Below are positions 10,648 to 21,648 of a stretch of DNA of 64,000 bases, one piece after another. This DNA comes from Acidimicrobiaceae bacterium. GTDB lineage: Bacteria > Actinomycetota > Acidimicrobiia > Acidimicrobiales > Ilumatobacteraceae. Each line of letters begins with the position of its first letter. Within the stretch, counting starts at the first letter, position 1. Location of the stretch: the NCBI GenBank assembly GCA_003569125.1, contig BGOG01000004.1, forward strand, positions 29,608 through 93,607. Reading direction: 5' to 3'. Below the pieces are notes generated by a model. That model did not search any database. It was given only the letters and a program-made list of their open reading frames with translations, and was not told where the DNA came from. The position numbers and the translations under genes are program-made.

Positions 10648-11414
10648 TCAAAGCATTGCAACGAGGATCAACCCAGTCGCATTAAACGCAATATGCGAAA
10701 CAACCGACATGCCAAGACGATTCGTGAAATGAAAGCAGGTTCCAAGCACCAGCGCAAACGCCAATAAACCTGGAAACTCGACAATTTGCAAATGGATTCC
10801 GGCGAACCAGACCGCGGTAAGCAATAGCGCAGCAATTTTGTTTATTGATTCTCGCAAGTGCCCTTGAATCAAGCCTCTGTAAACCAGTTCTTCTACTATC
10901 GGTGCGCCAAATACAACGACAATCACAAGCACTACCAACCAGATGCCGTTGGCGTTGTCAAAAAGATCGCGTGCCCGCTTCTCGACATTTTTCGGATCAA
11001 ATTTTTCTGGAAACAAAAGATGAAATGGCCAAGTAACTAATCCGACGAGAAACACCTGACTTAAAACGCCGATCGGAATGCCCAGTAAATCAATGAGCCG
11101 AAAACTCACGAAATAATCTTTGACAAATTTCCACTGCCAACTCGTCGCGAGGCAATACTCAACGCCACGACGAACGGCCCCCACAGCGAAATTGCGGAGA
11201 CACCCAAAAACCAATTCGGCTCGACGAACTTTTCGCCGAGGTTGCCAGTTGAAGCCAAAACTAGGGTCGTCAGCAGAATTGCGATCACATAACACGCCGT
11301 CCAAATCAGCAAAACGACTCGAACCGAGAATTTTTTGGAGGCTCCCGGTGCTATTTGGTCTTGTCCACTCATCGGCTCTTGCCCATAAGGCGGAGCCCAT
11401 GGCGACTGACTCAT
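10648..11414 (-). CDS. CPBP-family intramembrane protease, frameshifted
   Basis: Frame one from ATG 11414 gives MSQSPWAPPYGQEPMSGQDQ and two hydrophobic helices, then breaks near 11128. Frame two continues VKDYFVSFRLIDLLGIPIGV and ends at 10648. Adding one base (T3/A3 run around 11125-11131) restores 255 residues. The second part contains the CPBP motif EELVYRGL (EExxxR) and later GIHLQ and SHIAFNATG with the conserved histidines, the metal ligands of CAAX-processing and bacteriocin-processing proteases. Substrates are unknown. Its start ATG overlaps the TGA of the DUF3499 gene by four bases (ATGA), implying translational coupling. Confidence 0.8.
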
Positions 11415-11641
11415 CCCGCTAGGCGATTTGGTGTAGCAACTTGAAAACGACTGCGACGATCTTCAAGACGCCAACCAGACGGCGCGCTGATTCGTGCTCC
11501 ATGCCGTTCGCACAGGTCGTAAGCGTGAGGATCTCGATCAGCTGTCAAATCATCCACCCAAATCAAGGCGCGACTGTATTGATATGTCAAGGTAATTGTG
11601 GCAACCTCGCTGCAAGTAGAACGAGAACAACGACGAGCCAT
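11411..11641 (-). CDS. DUF3499 actinobacterial small protein
   Basis: 76 residues, MARRCSRSTCSEVATITLTY, with later DPHAYDLCERHGARISAPSG. The paired cysteines near the start, a YDLCERH segment and a tryptophan-rich end match the actinobacterial DUF3499 family, which often sits near manB and whiB. Four cysteines and histidines suggest zinc binding. The role is unknown. It is the first gene of a minus-strand run, and overlaps the downstream protease start by four bases. Confidence 0.8.
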   Translation of the reverse strand: MARRCSRSTCSEVATITLTYQYSRALIWVDDLTADRDPHAYDLCERHGARISAPSGWRLEDRRSRFQVATPNRLAG

Positions 11642-11805
11642 ACATCTATACGGTAATTCATTGATGCATATCCACGGTGGATTACCAAAAATGGCTTGCT
11701 ATCAAACTCAGTTCCAAACACAGCGTCAAACACAGCATTTAACTCAGTGTCAAAACACACTTGACTTTAGAAGATTTGGCTGCGCTTGGTGATACAGGCT
11801 GGTCG

Positions 11806-11811
11806 TATCAT
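11806..11811 (+). promoter_or_regulatory. Predicted leaderless -10 hexamer of ftsH
   Basis: TATCAT, exactly 7 bases before the GTG at 11819. It decides between this start and the TTG/GTG pair at 11786-11791. Confidence 0.5.
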
Positions 11812-11818
11812 TGGATTC

Positions 11819-13846
11819 GTGACAAAACTTCCCCCGCCACCACCACCAGCAAAGCCATCGTCTTCGAAGCGTCCAAATTCGCCGCGTAAAAAATCTAAAA
11901 ACAAATTTGGTTCGTTCATCGGCATCGGCTCGAGCAAGAACTCGCTCAATAAGTCACCCAATGCGACTGGTCCAAAACTTGCCGGCGAGAAGTCAGGCAT
12001 GCCTCGTTGGGCGACTTGGGCGATTGTCGCCGTCGTCGTCTTGCTGATTGCGGGCCCCCGAATTTGGCCAGCGTCAAATGCAATCAAACTCAGTTACACC
12101 GAGTTCTTGGTCAGAGTCAAAGACAACCAAGTTTCAAGCATCGAAATCAACAATCTCTCGAATGTGATCAGCGGAAAGCTCAAAGATGGTGGCACATTTA
12201 CGACCACTGGTGCGGTCGCACTTTCGGCAAGCGACGAATCTCTATTGAAAGAAAAAGGCGTCGATTACGACTACTCAACTCCGCAGGGCAACTTTTTTAC
12301 GAGCTTGATTCCGCTGTTATTGCCGTTCGTCTTGATCATGGGTTTCTTCTTTTGGATGCAACGACGCGCAATGGGCCAAGCCGGCAGCATCATGTCTATC
12401 GGTCGAAGTCGCGCGAAAAATTACAACGCAGACAAACCAGCGACAACATTTGCTGACGTCGCCGGATACGACGGCGTGAAACAAGAAATAAAAGAAGTCG
12501 TCGACTTCTTAAAAATGCCCGAGAGTTTCAAAGAAATTGGTGCGCGAGTACCAAAAGGCGTGCTGTTGGTCGGCCCTCCGGGCACCGGTAAAACTTTGTT
12601 CGCTCGAGCAGTTGCCGGCGAAGCCGGTGTCGGCTTCTTGTCGGTTACAGGTTCGGACTTCATGGAGATGTTCGTCGGCGTTGGTGCAAGTCGCGTACGC
12701 GATCTGTTTCAACAAGCGCGCAAAATGGGACGAGCGATTATTTTCGTCGACGAAATCGATTCAATCGGTCGCAAGCGTGGTGCGGGTCTTGGTGGTGGCC
12801 ATGATGAGCGAGAGCAAACATTAAATCAACTGCTCGCCGAGATGGATGGTTTCGAAACTACCGAAGGCGTAATCGTCATGGCGGCGACCAACCGTCCCGA
12901 CATTTTGGATGCTGCGTTACTTCGCCCGGGTCGATTTGACCGCCAGGTAACGATGCCATTGCCAGAATACGAAGAGCGTTTGGCGATTCTCAATGTCCAT
13001 TCAAAAGGAAAACGAATGGGCACCGATGTAGTTCTCGAGACAATGGCCAAGGCGACACCAGGCATGAGCGGTGCAGATCTCGCGAATTTGATCAACGAAG
13101 CGGCACTGCTTGCTGTGCGCCGCGGATCAAAAATAATCGAGCACATCGATTTCGAGAACGCTCGTGATCGCGTGATCATGGGTGCGCGCCGAGAGAGTCT
13201 GATTCTCAACGCCGAAGAAAAGCGTGCAACCGCATATCACGAAGGTGGGCATGCCGTGTTGGCGACTGTTTTGCCGAATAGCGATCCACTGCACAAAGTA
13301 ACAATATTGCCGCGCGGAATGGCCCTCGGAATCACCTGGACCCTGCCGGAGGAGCGACACACATATTCGCGTGAATACTTTAAAGACATGATCTGCAAGG
13401 CGATGGGTGGTCGAGTCGCCGAGATGATCGTGTTTGGGCATCTCAATAGCGGTGCCGCCAATGATCTTGAACAAGCAACCTCAATTGCGCGACGCATGGT
13501 GCGCGAATGGGGCATGAGCGATGCGGTTGGCCCGATGGCCTGGAGCGGTCAACAACAAGTATTTCTCGGTGAAGATCTGATGACTAGCGGTCGCGAATAC
13601 TCGGACGAAACGGCTCGCATGATTGATTCTGAAATCGGTCTGATTCTGCGCGAACAAGAAACTCGAGCCAGAGTGCTCATCGAAAAAAATCGTGCCGGAT
13701 TAGATCTTGTCGCACAGGCGTTGCTCGATCAAGAAACCATCGACGGAGAAACAGTCGCCAAACTCGTACAACAAGGCTTGGGTCGACCACAAATTGTCGA
13801 GCCATCGCCAGGAGCAACTCTCAAGCCGGTCGAAAAACCCGAGTAG
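11819..13846 (+). CDS. ftsH: ATP-dependent zinc metalloprotease FtsH
   Basis: Membrane-anchored AAA+ protease that degrades misfolded membrane and regulatory proteins. About 675 residues from the GTG at 11819. A proline/lysine-rich cytoplasmic start ([11 protein letters not shown]) precedes helix 1 ([17 protein letters not shown]), an extracytoplasmic domain and helix 2 ([18 protein letters not shown]). Then come Walker A GPPGTGKT, Walker [12 protein letters not shown], the arginine-finger region LRPGRFDRQ, and the zinc site HEGGHA with a later acidic ligand. Length and order match FtsH. The start is chosen because TATCAT lies 7 bases upstream; an alternative TTG at 11786 adds 11 residues. 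The gene stands alone on the plus strand between two minus-strand runs. Confidence 0.95.
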   Translation: MTKLPPPPPPAKPSSSKRPNSPRKKSKNKFGSFIGIGSSKNSLNKSPNATGPKLAGEKSGMPRWATWAIVAVVVLLIAGPRIWPASNAIKLSYTEFLVRVKDNQVSSIEINNLSNVISGKLKDGGTFTTTGAVALSASDESLLKEKGVDYDYSTPQGNFFTSLIPLLLPFVLIMGFFFWMQRRAMGQAGSIMSIGRSRAKNYNADKPATTFADVAGYDGVKQEIKEVVDFLKMPESFKEIGARVPKGVLLVGPPGTGKTLFARAVAGEAGVGFLSVTGSDFMEMFVGVGASRVRDLFQQARKMGRAIIFVDEIDSIGRKRGAGLGGGHDEREQTLNQLLAEMDGFETTEGVIVMAATNRPDILDAALLRPGRFDRQVTMPLPEYEERLAILNVHSKGKRMGTDVVLETMAKATPGMSGADLANLINEAALLAVRRGSKIIEHIDFENARDRVIMGARRESLILNAEEKRATAYHEGGHAVLATVLPNSDPLHKVTILPRGMALGITWTLPEERHTYSREYFKDMICKAMGGRVAEMIVFGHLNSGAANDLEQATSIARRMVREWGMSDAVGPMAWSGQQQVFLGEDLMTSGREYSDETARMIDSEIGLILREQETRARVLIEKNRAGLDLVAQALLDQETIDGETVAKLVQQGLGRPQIVEPSPGATLKPVEKPE

Positions 13847-13871
13847 AACTAGTTAAAAAATCTTTAATTAG

Positions 13872-14303
13872 TTAGCAAAGTTCTATTGAACTTTTCGGGT
13901 CACGACACCGAGCCATGGCAGCCCACAAATCCGTTGCTGTTATTGGCCCAAGAACTCCATATTGCACGACACCGAGATGATCTGCAATAACTGTCGTCGG
14001 CACCGCATCAATCGAGTAACGGGCGTGCAAATCTGGCATTTCTTGAAAATCAATTATTTGTATGGCGACATCTTGACTGGCGAGCACTTTTGCTTTGGTT
14101 GCAACATCTTGACACGCATCACAAGTCGAAGAGGTAAACACGGCAAGTAACCACGGTTTTTCTGCGTGAAAAAAATCATCTCGGCTGAGTTGTTGCGGCA
14201 CCGTGTGCGTAGTTTGCGACGGGGCATCTGGCTTGCGCCTGCGCACCAACACGCCGAGCGCCGCCGCAAATAATAAAATTATAGATGCAATGATTTTTTG
14301 CAT
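13872..14303 (-). CDS. Membrane-anchored thioredoxin-like protein
   Basis: 143 residues from ATG 14303. N-terminal signal anchor KIIASIILLFAAALGVLV, then a thioredoxin fold with the active-site motif CDAC in FTSSTCDACQDVA (residues about 63-66), the cis-proline segment DAVPTTVIADH, and a short tail. Faces the outside and may reduce or form disulfides in envelope proteins. Its ATG overlaps the TGA of the upstream DUF5719 gene by two bases. CDAC is not the classic CGPC, so redox potential and partner are uncertain. Confidence 0.8.
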   Translation of the reverse strand: MQKIIASIILLFAAALGVLVRRRKPDAPSQTTHTVPQQLSRDDFFHAEKPWLLAVFTSSTCDACQDVATKAKVLASQDVAIQIIDFQEMPDLHARYSIDAVPTTVIADHLGVVQYGVLGPITATDLWAAMARCRDPKSSIELC

Positions 14304-15802
14304 CACTTATTTTCTGTAACTTGTTTCGAACGATATGGCAAGGCAAGAACTCCGCTTAATCCATAGAGCTGATGACCGCGCGAAAATTCGCGTTGAACAA
14401 TTATTTCTGTTTCAGATTCGATCAAGATTTGCAACTGGGCAATAGATGGTGGAATCGCTATCGAAATTACCGATGCTGCTTTTAGCTCAACTTGCTCAAG
14501 CCCGACAATCGGTGCCGCACCTGCGGGACCGATGGTCGAAACGCGAACCGTCGTGTCAAGCGAAGTTGTATTCGCAACAACGATCGACCCAACTTCGCCG
14601 ACCGTTAGACCACTCGGCGATGTCCAAATGCGTGAAGGTGAACCCGAAGGCGCACCTAAAATTACCGAGGTACCGGTCTTGTTTTCACGCGTGCGACTAA
14701 CAACTTGTTCGACTACGACAGATTCATTGGTCGAAGCATCGTTTGCACTTATGAATTCGTCGGTGACACTTGAGACGAGTATCCCATAACGACCATTGGC
14801 GATTGCAGGCAAGCTAGATGTCGAGAGTGTCGTCACTCGTCCAGCAGGAATGGTCAAGATAAGTGGCTCACGCAAAAGTGCCTCTGCAGAACCGGTCAAA
14901 AATGCAATGCTCACCGATTGGTCGATCTCTGTTGGATTAAATACAATTAATTCTTCGTTGACTCCTGCACCTTTTTCACCGGACGCAAACCACCATTGGC
15001 GACTCGTGGTTGGCGCACCAAGTGCAGAGGTGAAACCGAGCCGACCACGACCCAAAAAGTGCTGCAGTTTTCCTGCAACGAACCGACCAGAAGTTGCGCG
15101 CACACTCACGGCCAACACAGCCTCGTTGCGCGCACCCTGTTCACCCATCGAGATTCCGGTTACGCTCTGGCCTCGCAACACAATGCCCTTAAGAAGTGCT
15201 GGTTGACGCTTTCCGTCGGTTGTCACAAAACTCAAATCGACAACAGTCGAATCAGGAAACGGATTCGTCAGCAAGATATCAAAATCGCTTTCTGCACCTG
15301 TGAAACCATCGGCGAAAAACCAACGATCCGAAGTTTCATTCGCACACAATGCAACCGAATCGCCGGCGAGATGAATAATTCTTTGCTCAACGCTGGCTCG
15401 CCCACTATCAAGTTCGATGATTGCACTTATGTATTGGCTTTTGCGTCCACCAGTGGCATCAAACACTCCTCGCGAAAACGGTGCGACGATCAATGTTGAC
15501 GAAGATGCAGGCTCTTCGCTTGACAGCAAAGTGATCGTTCCAGTTATCGGAGTTTGAGTCGGGTTGGCGACAACGATCTCACTTTTCACTTTCACATCGC
15601 GCCCAAGCACACCCGGACAAAACCAAGTTGATGAAAACGAATCACCAACGACACTGGGCATCGAGAATTTTGAATTTGACTCGGCGATGGGCACGACGGC
15701 GACATCAGGCGAATAAACCTTGCCGACAAATATCGTTCCGGCGACACCGGTAACGAGTATCAACACGACGAATAATTTTCGAACTCTCTCGAACATATTC
15801 AT
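14303..15802 (-). CDS. DUF5719-family secreted/anchored protein
   Basis: 499 residues from ATG 15802 (MNMFERVRKLFVVLILVTGV), which has a single N-terminal signal anchor. The longer frame from 15943 crosses into the upstream gene. The rest is made of beta-strand-rich repeats such as SEIVVANPTQTPITGTITLL, DILLTNPFPDSTVVDLSF and EELIVFNPTEIDQSVSIAFL, i.e. a repeated VxNPT-type unit, plus WFCPGVLG. In actinobacteria the family sits beside a large GT2-membrane protein, as here (gap of 5 bases). Probably an extracytoplasmic envelope protein. I know no enzymatic activity for it. Confidence 0.75.
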   Translation of the reverse strand: MNMFERVRKLFVVLILVTGVAGTIFVGKVYSPDVAVVPIAESNSKFSMPSVVGDSFSSTWFCPGVLGRDVKVKSEIVVANPTQTPITGTITLLSSEEPASSSTLIVAPFSRGVFDATGGRKSQYISAIIELDSGRASVEQRIIHLAGDSVALCANETSDRWFFADGFTGAESDFDILLTNPFPDSTVVDLSFVTTDGKRQPALLKGIVLRGQSVTGISMGEQGARNEAVLAVSVRATSGRFVAGKLQHFLGRGRLGFTSALGAPTTSRQWWFASGEKGAGVNEELIVFNPTEIDQSVSIAFLTGSAEALLREPLILTIPAGRVTTLSTSSLPAIANGRYGILVSSVTDEFISANDASTNESVVVEQVVSRTRENKTGTSVILGAPSGSPSRIWTSPSGLTVGEVGSIVVANTTSLDTTVRVSTIGPAGAAPIVGLEQVELKAASVISIAIPPSIAQLQILIESETEIIVQREFSRGHQLYGLSGVLALPYRSKQVTENK

Positions 15803-15807
15803 AAAGT

Positions 15808-18800
15808 TCACTTCGTTAATCGATCTGTATTTATTGTCTTTTGTGAGTCGTCGGCGACCAATCTCACATTTTCGCCGGATACGGCACGAACTTGACGACG
15901 AAACCGAGAAAAATTCGCGGCCAAAATCAACAAGCCGAACCAAACCAAAAATTGGACCAACAAATACAGATCTCGTAATTTGGTTGTGCGAAAACTTAGT
16001 TTCGCGATGCCCTTGATCGGCGCATCAAACGCGGTCGATGAGCCGAACGCAACGCGCGGTTTTAGCCGTGCGCCGTCGATGGTCAGTTGCCAATTTTTAT
16101 CAAACGGCGCCGCAAGGTGCACTGTTCCGCCGTCGAACGAATTAGAAACGGTCTTATTTGAGACGCTTTGATCGTCAATGAACAATGGTTTCAACGAGTG
16201 AAGTTCTTGCACGATCAACGCTGAATCACCCACTTTTTCGCTGGCTACAGCCGACTCTTCGTCGAGCACACTAACTATCGGTAGCCAAGCCGAATTTTCA
16301 AATATCACCAGATCTTTGGCGAAATACAAACGGCGCAAGTCGATTTGATTCGAAAGTGAATCAATCAACAACTTCGACGACTCACTGGGCTGATCACCGA
16401 CCGGCACAACTATATATCTGATTGCAAGTGGAGCCATCAGGCGCCCGACCCGCACGGTTTGCCGATTGATCAATGCGGTCAGAGCATGATCTGAAAGTTT
16501 GTTCATCGCCGTGCGCTGGGGGGCCCAGTGCGAAATAATATTTATCGGCCCGTCATCAGAGACTCCGTATGAGACCTTGTTCGTAACTGCATTCGTCGAA
16601 ATCGGAAGCAATTCGTTGTCACCAACAAACAAGATTCGATAGTTTCCATCTGCAGGATTATCGGGCATCTGCGCGAAAAGTTGCGACAAAGTTGAATCCG
16701 GCTGGTGCCACCGACCGTCGACAACACTCAGAAGTGTCGGCAAGATCGCTACCGACATCGCAACAGGAACCAATAAACCAACTGACCGTCGCCAGTCGGA
16801 AGTTTTCTTTGCCGAAGTTTCTGAAAATACGCTCGCACAAGTCGCACTGGCCAGAGCCAAACCACACGCAACCAGCGCGAGCAGAATTGTTGGTTCTGGC
16901 ATCTGAAACGGCAATAACCCTTGATCATCTAAAACTGCCAACAGCAGCCCGCCGACAACCAGAAACGCCGAGCGCAAAGCCCAAACAAATCGCCAACTAT
17001 TGGCGACTAAAAGCGAACACGCGACACAAAAATACGATGCCAGCACCAATGCGCCACCTGTGATGTTGCCAAAGTTCAAACTTGCCAAATTGACGAGCCC
17101 CAAGTTTCGCTCGCCTATTGACTGGTCACTCGTCAGCAACTCCCACCAACGGCCTGAAACAAAATGCATCGACCACGGCAGATTAATAAAAAGTGCACCG
17201 ACCACGCCGATTATCCCGACCCAAAACATCGTGCCGATACTGCGAACCGCCGTTCCACCAAAAAGCGAGGCGGTACTCCACAATCCAACTCCGATCAATG
17301 CAACCACCAAATCGCGGGAGCAAAGGCGGTTATCAAACCGAGAATCAAAACGAGGGCGCTGATCAGTTGCGTCAAACGAGAAAGACCGACCCCGATTGAT
17401 TTTTCTGAGTTTGGTAAAAGTGAATTGGTCGAACTATCCGTGCGTTCGTTGGGTTGAAGCCCACCCACTCTTCGCAGAAGATCAAAAACCCAAGGCAAAG
17501 CGGCAACTGTCAACAACGCCGAGAAACGACCACGAGCAATCGCATCATAAGAAAGTGGTAGAGCCAAATAGATAGTTGCCCCAACTAATCGAGCGCGAGT
17601 GTTATAAAAAGCGCCGCACAATCGCCACATTCCGAAGAAACCAACGAACAACGAACCAACGATCATCAAAGTTTCGAGTGAAGCCAAGTTTCCGAAAACA
17701 AAAAAACCACCGAGCGCGAGAATCCCGAGGCCAGTCGGGTTCGCTGCCGCCTCGCCAAAACCACTTGACCACCAACCTGATCGAAACATTCGCATTAGTG
17801 AACCTGCCGTGTTCGCGCCGCCTTCAAATGGCAATAGCTCTCCGACAGTTCGGCTTCCACCAAGGATGATTCCGCGACTACCGATGATGATCAATGAAAA
17901 TATAACAAGCAATGCAAACCCGGCTTCTCTTGTCGAACTTTGTCGCCAGAGTTTTTTAGAGTTGGCTGCTGACGCAATCGAGGATGATTCGAGAGCACGT
18001 CGATGTCGAATGAATTTGGTAATTCTTGCCGAACCCTTGACCTGCATTTTGCTGATTTCACTTGCCGGTACTCGTCGCACTTTTCGAACTTCACGACGGC
18101 GACCCCAAACGTATGCAAAGTCGATGAACACAGAAACGGTCGCGCGTAAATTCGCCAGAGAGCCCCTGAAGTTGCCACTGAAGACCCCAAAGATGGTTTC
18201 AACAACTGAAGTTACGAACATTTGCAGCCATACGAGTGGAAGTTCAAGTCTCCACGTCAACGTCGTAACTGTTCGCACGCGGTGGCGAGCGCTCAAAGCA
18301 TCCTTTGAAATTTCGGGGGCACGCTGTGAGAACATTTCGCGGTGCCGCACAACGGCAGAAGGAGCGATTATTACCCTTGCCCCACCCAAATGAGCACGCC
18401 AACAGAATTCGAGATCTTCACCAAAAAACGAGATCTCTCTACAGAAGCCATTTAACTCTCGAAATACCTCGGCTCTGATCAGCATGCACACCGAACTGAC
18501 AAAGAAAACATCCTTTACCGAATCGTGTTGCTCTTGGTCGCGCTCATCTGTTTCAATCAGAGGATCAACCTCGCCACATCGATCAATAAAAGAACCAACC
18601 GACTTCAAGATCGTGGGGTTATCCCATTGAACGACTTTTGGACCAACAATCGAGGCATTTGATACAAGCATCTCGTGCACCAACATGCTGATCGTTGACG
18701 GTTGCAACAACACGTCGTCATGCATCACACAAAATAGACCCCGATTACCTTCGACGATCCGTTGTGTTTCATTTATCAAGGCGCCAAAGCCGGGATTTCC

Positions 18801-19061
18801 TTCAACAATGCGAACGATCGATTCAGGTAACACGGTCTGTATTTTTTTCATCAGCAACTGCGATGCAACCGTGTCTGGTTTCTGGTTGATCACTTGCGAA
18901 GTCAGAAAAAATACGTGGCTTAATGCCGAATAGTCTTGATTCGCAAGTGATTGAAGTACTTCATCAAACCATGGCCCTGGCTGATGAACGACCATTGCAG
19001 TCACCACGGGTGGCGCAGAATTCTCCCCTGGTCTACTTGATCCAAATCTCACCCGACTCAT
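15808..19061 (-). CDS. Large GT2 glycosyltransferase fused to a multi-pass membrane domain, frameshifted
   Basis: Two frames (19061-17295 and 17310-15808) combine into about 1084 residues. Residues 15-270 form a GT-A/GT2 domain with the metal motif MHDDVLL, IVGPKVVQWDNP and the acceptor region FFGEDLEFCWRAHLGGARV. After a basic linker come many hydrophobic helices and a C-terminal soluble domain. At 17309-17311 the first frame ends APAIWWLH; the second continues VVALIGVGLWSTASLF. One extra T in the T3 run (coding strand) gives APAILVVALIGVG. Actinobacterial homologues are single proteins of this size, often followed by DUF5719 as here. It probably transfers a sugar to an envelope polymer. Donor and acceptor are unknown. 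Confidence 0.8.
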
Positions 19062-19141
19062 GCCGATATAAGACTACTTGCGACTAGTTGTGGCAATTTG
19101 ATGGCTATCGCTCTATAAACTAAAAGCAGATTGGAGACACA

Positions 19142-19324
19142 GTGCGAGAAATCAATTTGGACGAGTTACGACTAGGGCCAATCAAGGCGCAAGATTTGTT
19201 GCGCTTGACCAAAGACGCCACGTATATCGCTGTTGGGCTCGGGATATTGACATTTCAAAAAGCACAAGTTTGTCGTCGCGAGGCAATGTCAAAGTTGCAA
19301 GATCAAATCGCAAAACAATTTTAA
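19142..19324 (+). CDS. Short conserved-looking hypothetical protein
   Basis: 60 residues from GTG 19142 (REINLDELRLGPIKAQDLLR), with a GGAG ribosome site upstream, followed by a hydrophobic stretch TYIAVGLGILTFQKA and a basic amphipathic end. The stop is 16 bases before the flippase gene, so the two are probably co-transcribed. It may be a small single-span membrane protein. I recognise no family. Confidence 0.6.
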   Translation: MREINLDELRLGPIKAQDLLRLTKDATYIAVGLGILTFQKAQVCRREAMSKLQDQIAKQF

Positions 19325-19340
19325 ATATTTCGTTTAACTA

Positions 19341-20642
19341 GTGTCGGACCAAAACGAAAGTTCATTGAGTTCGTCGCTCGCCACCAAAAGAAAACGCATT
19401 GACCTGCCAGAAGGAACGATTGCGATTTCAATCGGCTTAATAATTGCCGGCTTGACGATCTATGCATTCTTCAAGATCGGTCAACAAGCACTTGGCCAGG
19501 ACGGATTTAAACCGCTCGTCTCACTGTGGTTTGTGATGTTTGCTCTCGCACCGGGTTTCTTTTTGCCGGTTGAACAAGAAATCAGCCGGGCGATCGCCCA
19601 TCGTCGTGCACTTGGCCAAGGTGCCGGACCAGTCGTAAAAAAAGTTTTGATTTTATGTTCGCTAATCGTCGTCGGGTTAATCGTCGCGATCGCCGCACTT
19701 GCACCGTTCGTAAATGACAATTTATTCGAAGGTCACGGAATCGTCACCGCCAGTTTGGCAATCGCGATTGCCGTATACGGCATCTTCTATATCGTCAAGG
19801 GTTTGTGCTCAGGACTTGGCAAATTTAATTCGTATGGTTTTATTGTTGGTGCCGACGGGGCAGTACGCGTCATAGTTTGCTTAATTTTGTTAGTTGCCGG
19901 AGTAACTCAACTCGGGCCTTATGCACTAGCAGTCGTGCTCACGCCACTCGTGGGTGTATTGACGATTTTGTTTTCAGGTCAATTAAAAATGCAAGACGGT
20001 CCGCCAGCGACATGGTCTGAAATCACGCCGAATCTCGGGCTCTTGCTCGGTGGATCGATTTTCGCTGCAGCGTTGGTCAATGCCGGCCCGATCACAGTTG
20101 CTTTGCTCGGCGATACTTCTCCAGCCGAACACGTCACTCTGTTTGGTAACGCAGTGCTGTTAACTCGTGTGCCGTTATTTTTGTTTCAAGCGGTTCAAGC
20201 GGCGCTCCTACCGAGACTCACCAGGCTCGCCGCCCGTGGCGACATCAAAGAATTTCGATCCGGATTCAAACAATTAGTCGTCTTGGTTTTTGGTGTCGGC
20301 ATACTTGGCACAGTCGGCGCATTTGCGATCGGTCCCAATGTGCTTGATCTTGTGTATGGCGGAAGTATCGACCGTCGAACGATCACGTTGCTCGCTCTTG
20401 CAAGCGGCATCTACATGATGGCTTTGGCGATCGCCCAGGCGGTGATCGCCCTCAACGGACACAAACATGTCGCAATCGGTTGGTCGCTGGCTTTTATTGC
20501 TTACCTACTCACGGTCTGGCTCGTCAGCGACGATTTATTTTTGCGAGTTGAGATTGCGCTCGTTTCAAGTTCTGCGGTTGGTTTAATTTCGTTTGCGACG
20601 AGTCTGCGATTGCAGTTGCGTTCTCTATCGCCGACGCTTTGA
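19341..20642 (+). CDS. Polysaccharide flippase (MOP/Wzx-like)
   Basis: 433 residues with about 12 hydrophobic helices after a charged start ([20 protein letters not shown]). Helices include [38 protein letters not shown] and [14 protein letters not shown], with the loop [20 protein letters not shown] after helix 2, typical of O-antigen/polysaccharide exporters. It would move lipid-linked sugar units across the membrane. Its 3' end overlaps the convergent gmd by 18 bases. The neighbouring glycosyltransferases and sugar-nucleotide genes support a role in surface polysaccharide. The start is uncertain because the first ATG is not preceded by a clear ribosome site. Confidence 0.75.
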   Translation: MSDQNESSLSSSLATKRKRIDLPEGTIAISIGLIIAGLTIYAFFKIGQQALGQDGFKPLVSLWFVMFALAPGFFLPVEQEISRAIAHRRALGQGAGPVVKKVLILCSLIVVGLIVAIAALAPFVNDNLFEGHGIVTASLAIAIAVYGIFYIVKGLCSGLGKFNSYGFIVGADGAVRVIVCLILLVAGVTQLGPYALAVVLTPLVGVLTILFSGQLKMQDGPPATWSEITPNLGLLLGGSIFAAALVNAGPITVALLGDTSPAEHVTLFGNAVLLTRVPLFLFQAVQAALLPRLTRLAARGDIKEFRSGFKQLVVLVFGVGILGTVGAFAIGPNVLDLVYGGSIDRRTITLLALASGIYMMALAIAQAVIALNGHKHVAIGWSLAFIAYLLTVWLVSDDLFLRVEIALVSSSAVGLISFATSLRLQLRSLSPTL

Positions 20643-21608
20643 CTCGTAATCTAAATCGTTAGCGACCATCATCTGAATTAACGTTTCAAAACCAACTTTT
20701 GGTTGCCAACCGAGTTTTGTCCTTGCTTTTGTCGCATCGCCAATCAATAAATCAACTTCTGCTGGGCGGAAGAATCTCTGATCTTGGCGAACAAATTGAT
20801 GCCAGTCACCGAGATCAGCGGCACCAAAAGCAACTTCGAGCAACTGCTCGATTGAATGCGCTTTGCCTGTTGCGATCACGAAATCATCTGGCGTTGATTG
20901 TTGCAACATCATCCACATCGCCTCGACATAATCACCCGCAAAACCCCAATCGCGCTTTGCCTCAAGATTTCCGAGAACGAGTTCAGTTTGCAAACCAAGT
21001 TTTATGCGAGCCACCGAGTTTGTAATTTTTCGAGTCACGAACTCGAGTCCACGACGAGGCCCCTCGTGATTGAACAAAATGCCCGAGCAAGCGAACATGT
21101 CGTAACTTTCGCGATAGTTCACGGTGATGTCGTGTGCAAAAACTTTTGCCACGCCATACGGAGATCGCGGATGAAACGGCGTCATTTCTGTTTGCGGGGT
21201 CTCGCGCACCTTGCCGAACATCTCAGAAGATGATGCTTGATAAAAACGAATCGGATTTTTTCTTGCCCCACCGACCAGACGAATCGCTTCAAGCATTCGC
21301 AGAACACCGAGCCCGGTTATGTTGCCGGTGAGTTCGGCTTGATTAAAAGACATCGCCACGAACGAAATCGCGCCGAGGTTGTAAACCTCGTCTGGTTGTG
21401 ACATTTCAAGGGCACTGACGAGACTCGAAAAATCAGCCAGATCACCAGGCACTAGTTGAACGAACGGAAACTCATCGCGGATCGACTCGGCCTTGGGATT
21501 ATTTTGACCCTTGACCAGCCCGAAAACTTCGTATCCCTTGCCATTCAAAAATTCAGCCAAGTGACGACCGTCTTGTCCCGTGATACCAGTGATCAGTGCG
21601 CGAGTCAT
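20625..21608 (-). CDS. gmd: GDP-mannose 4,6-dehydratase
   Basis: Converts GDP-D-mannose to GDP-4-keto-6-deoxymannose, the first step to GDP-L-fucose. 327 residues, starting [20 protein letters not shown] with the NAD(P)-binding GxxGxxG, then the catalytic segment [14 protein letters not shown] and the YxxxK of [11 protein letters not shown], and [17 protein letters not shown] with the GDP-mannose contacts. Complete length for the family. The downstream enzyme, GDP-L-fucose synthase, is encoded at 29647. The pyrophosphorylase at 24313 and manB at 6816 supply the substrate. It is divergent from cofD with a 40-base gap. Confidence 0.93.
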   Translation of the reverse strand: MTRALITGITGQDGRHLAEFLNGKGYEVFGLVKGQNNPKAESIRDEFPFVQLVPGDLADFSSLVSALEMSQPDEVYNLGAISFVAMSFNQAELTGNITGLGVLRMLEAIRLVGGARKNPIRFYQASSSEMFGKVRETPQTEMTPFHPRSPYGVAKVFAHDITVNYRESYDMFACSGILFNHEGPRRGLEFVTRKITNSVARIKLGLQTELVLGNLEAKRDWGFAGDYVEAMWMMLQQSTPDDFVIATGKAHSIEQLLEVAFGAADLGDWHQFVRQDQRFFRPAEVDLLIGDATKARTKLGWQPKVGFETLIQMMVANDLDYESKRRR

Positions 21609-21648
21609 AACGAACTATTAATCTACCTGAGCCGTACGCTCAAAGACC

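Noticed and set aside
11690..11765. Repeated caaacacagc-like sequence before ftsH
   Set aside because: Similarity between copies is loose and no clear unit or palindrome emerges; could be chance in an A/C-rich stretch.
11786..11818. Earlier TTG start of ftsH
   Set aside because: A TATCAT hexamer sits 7 bases before the GTG at 11819, so the transcript probably begins after 11786.
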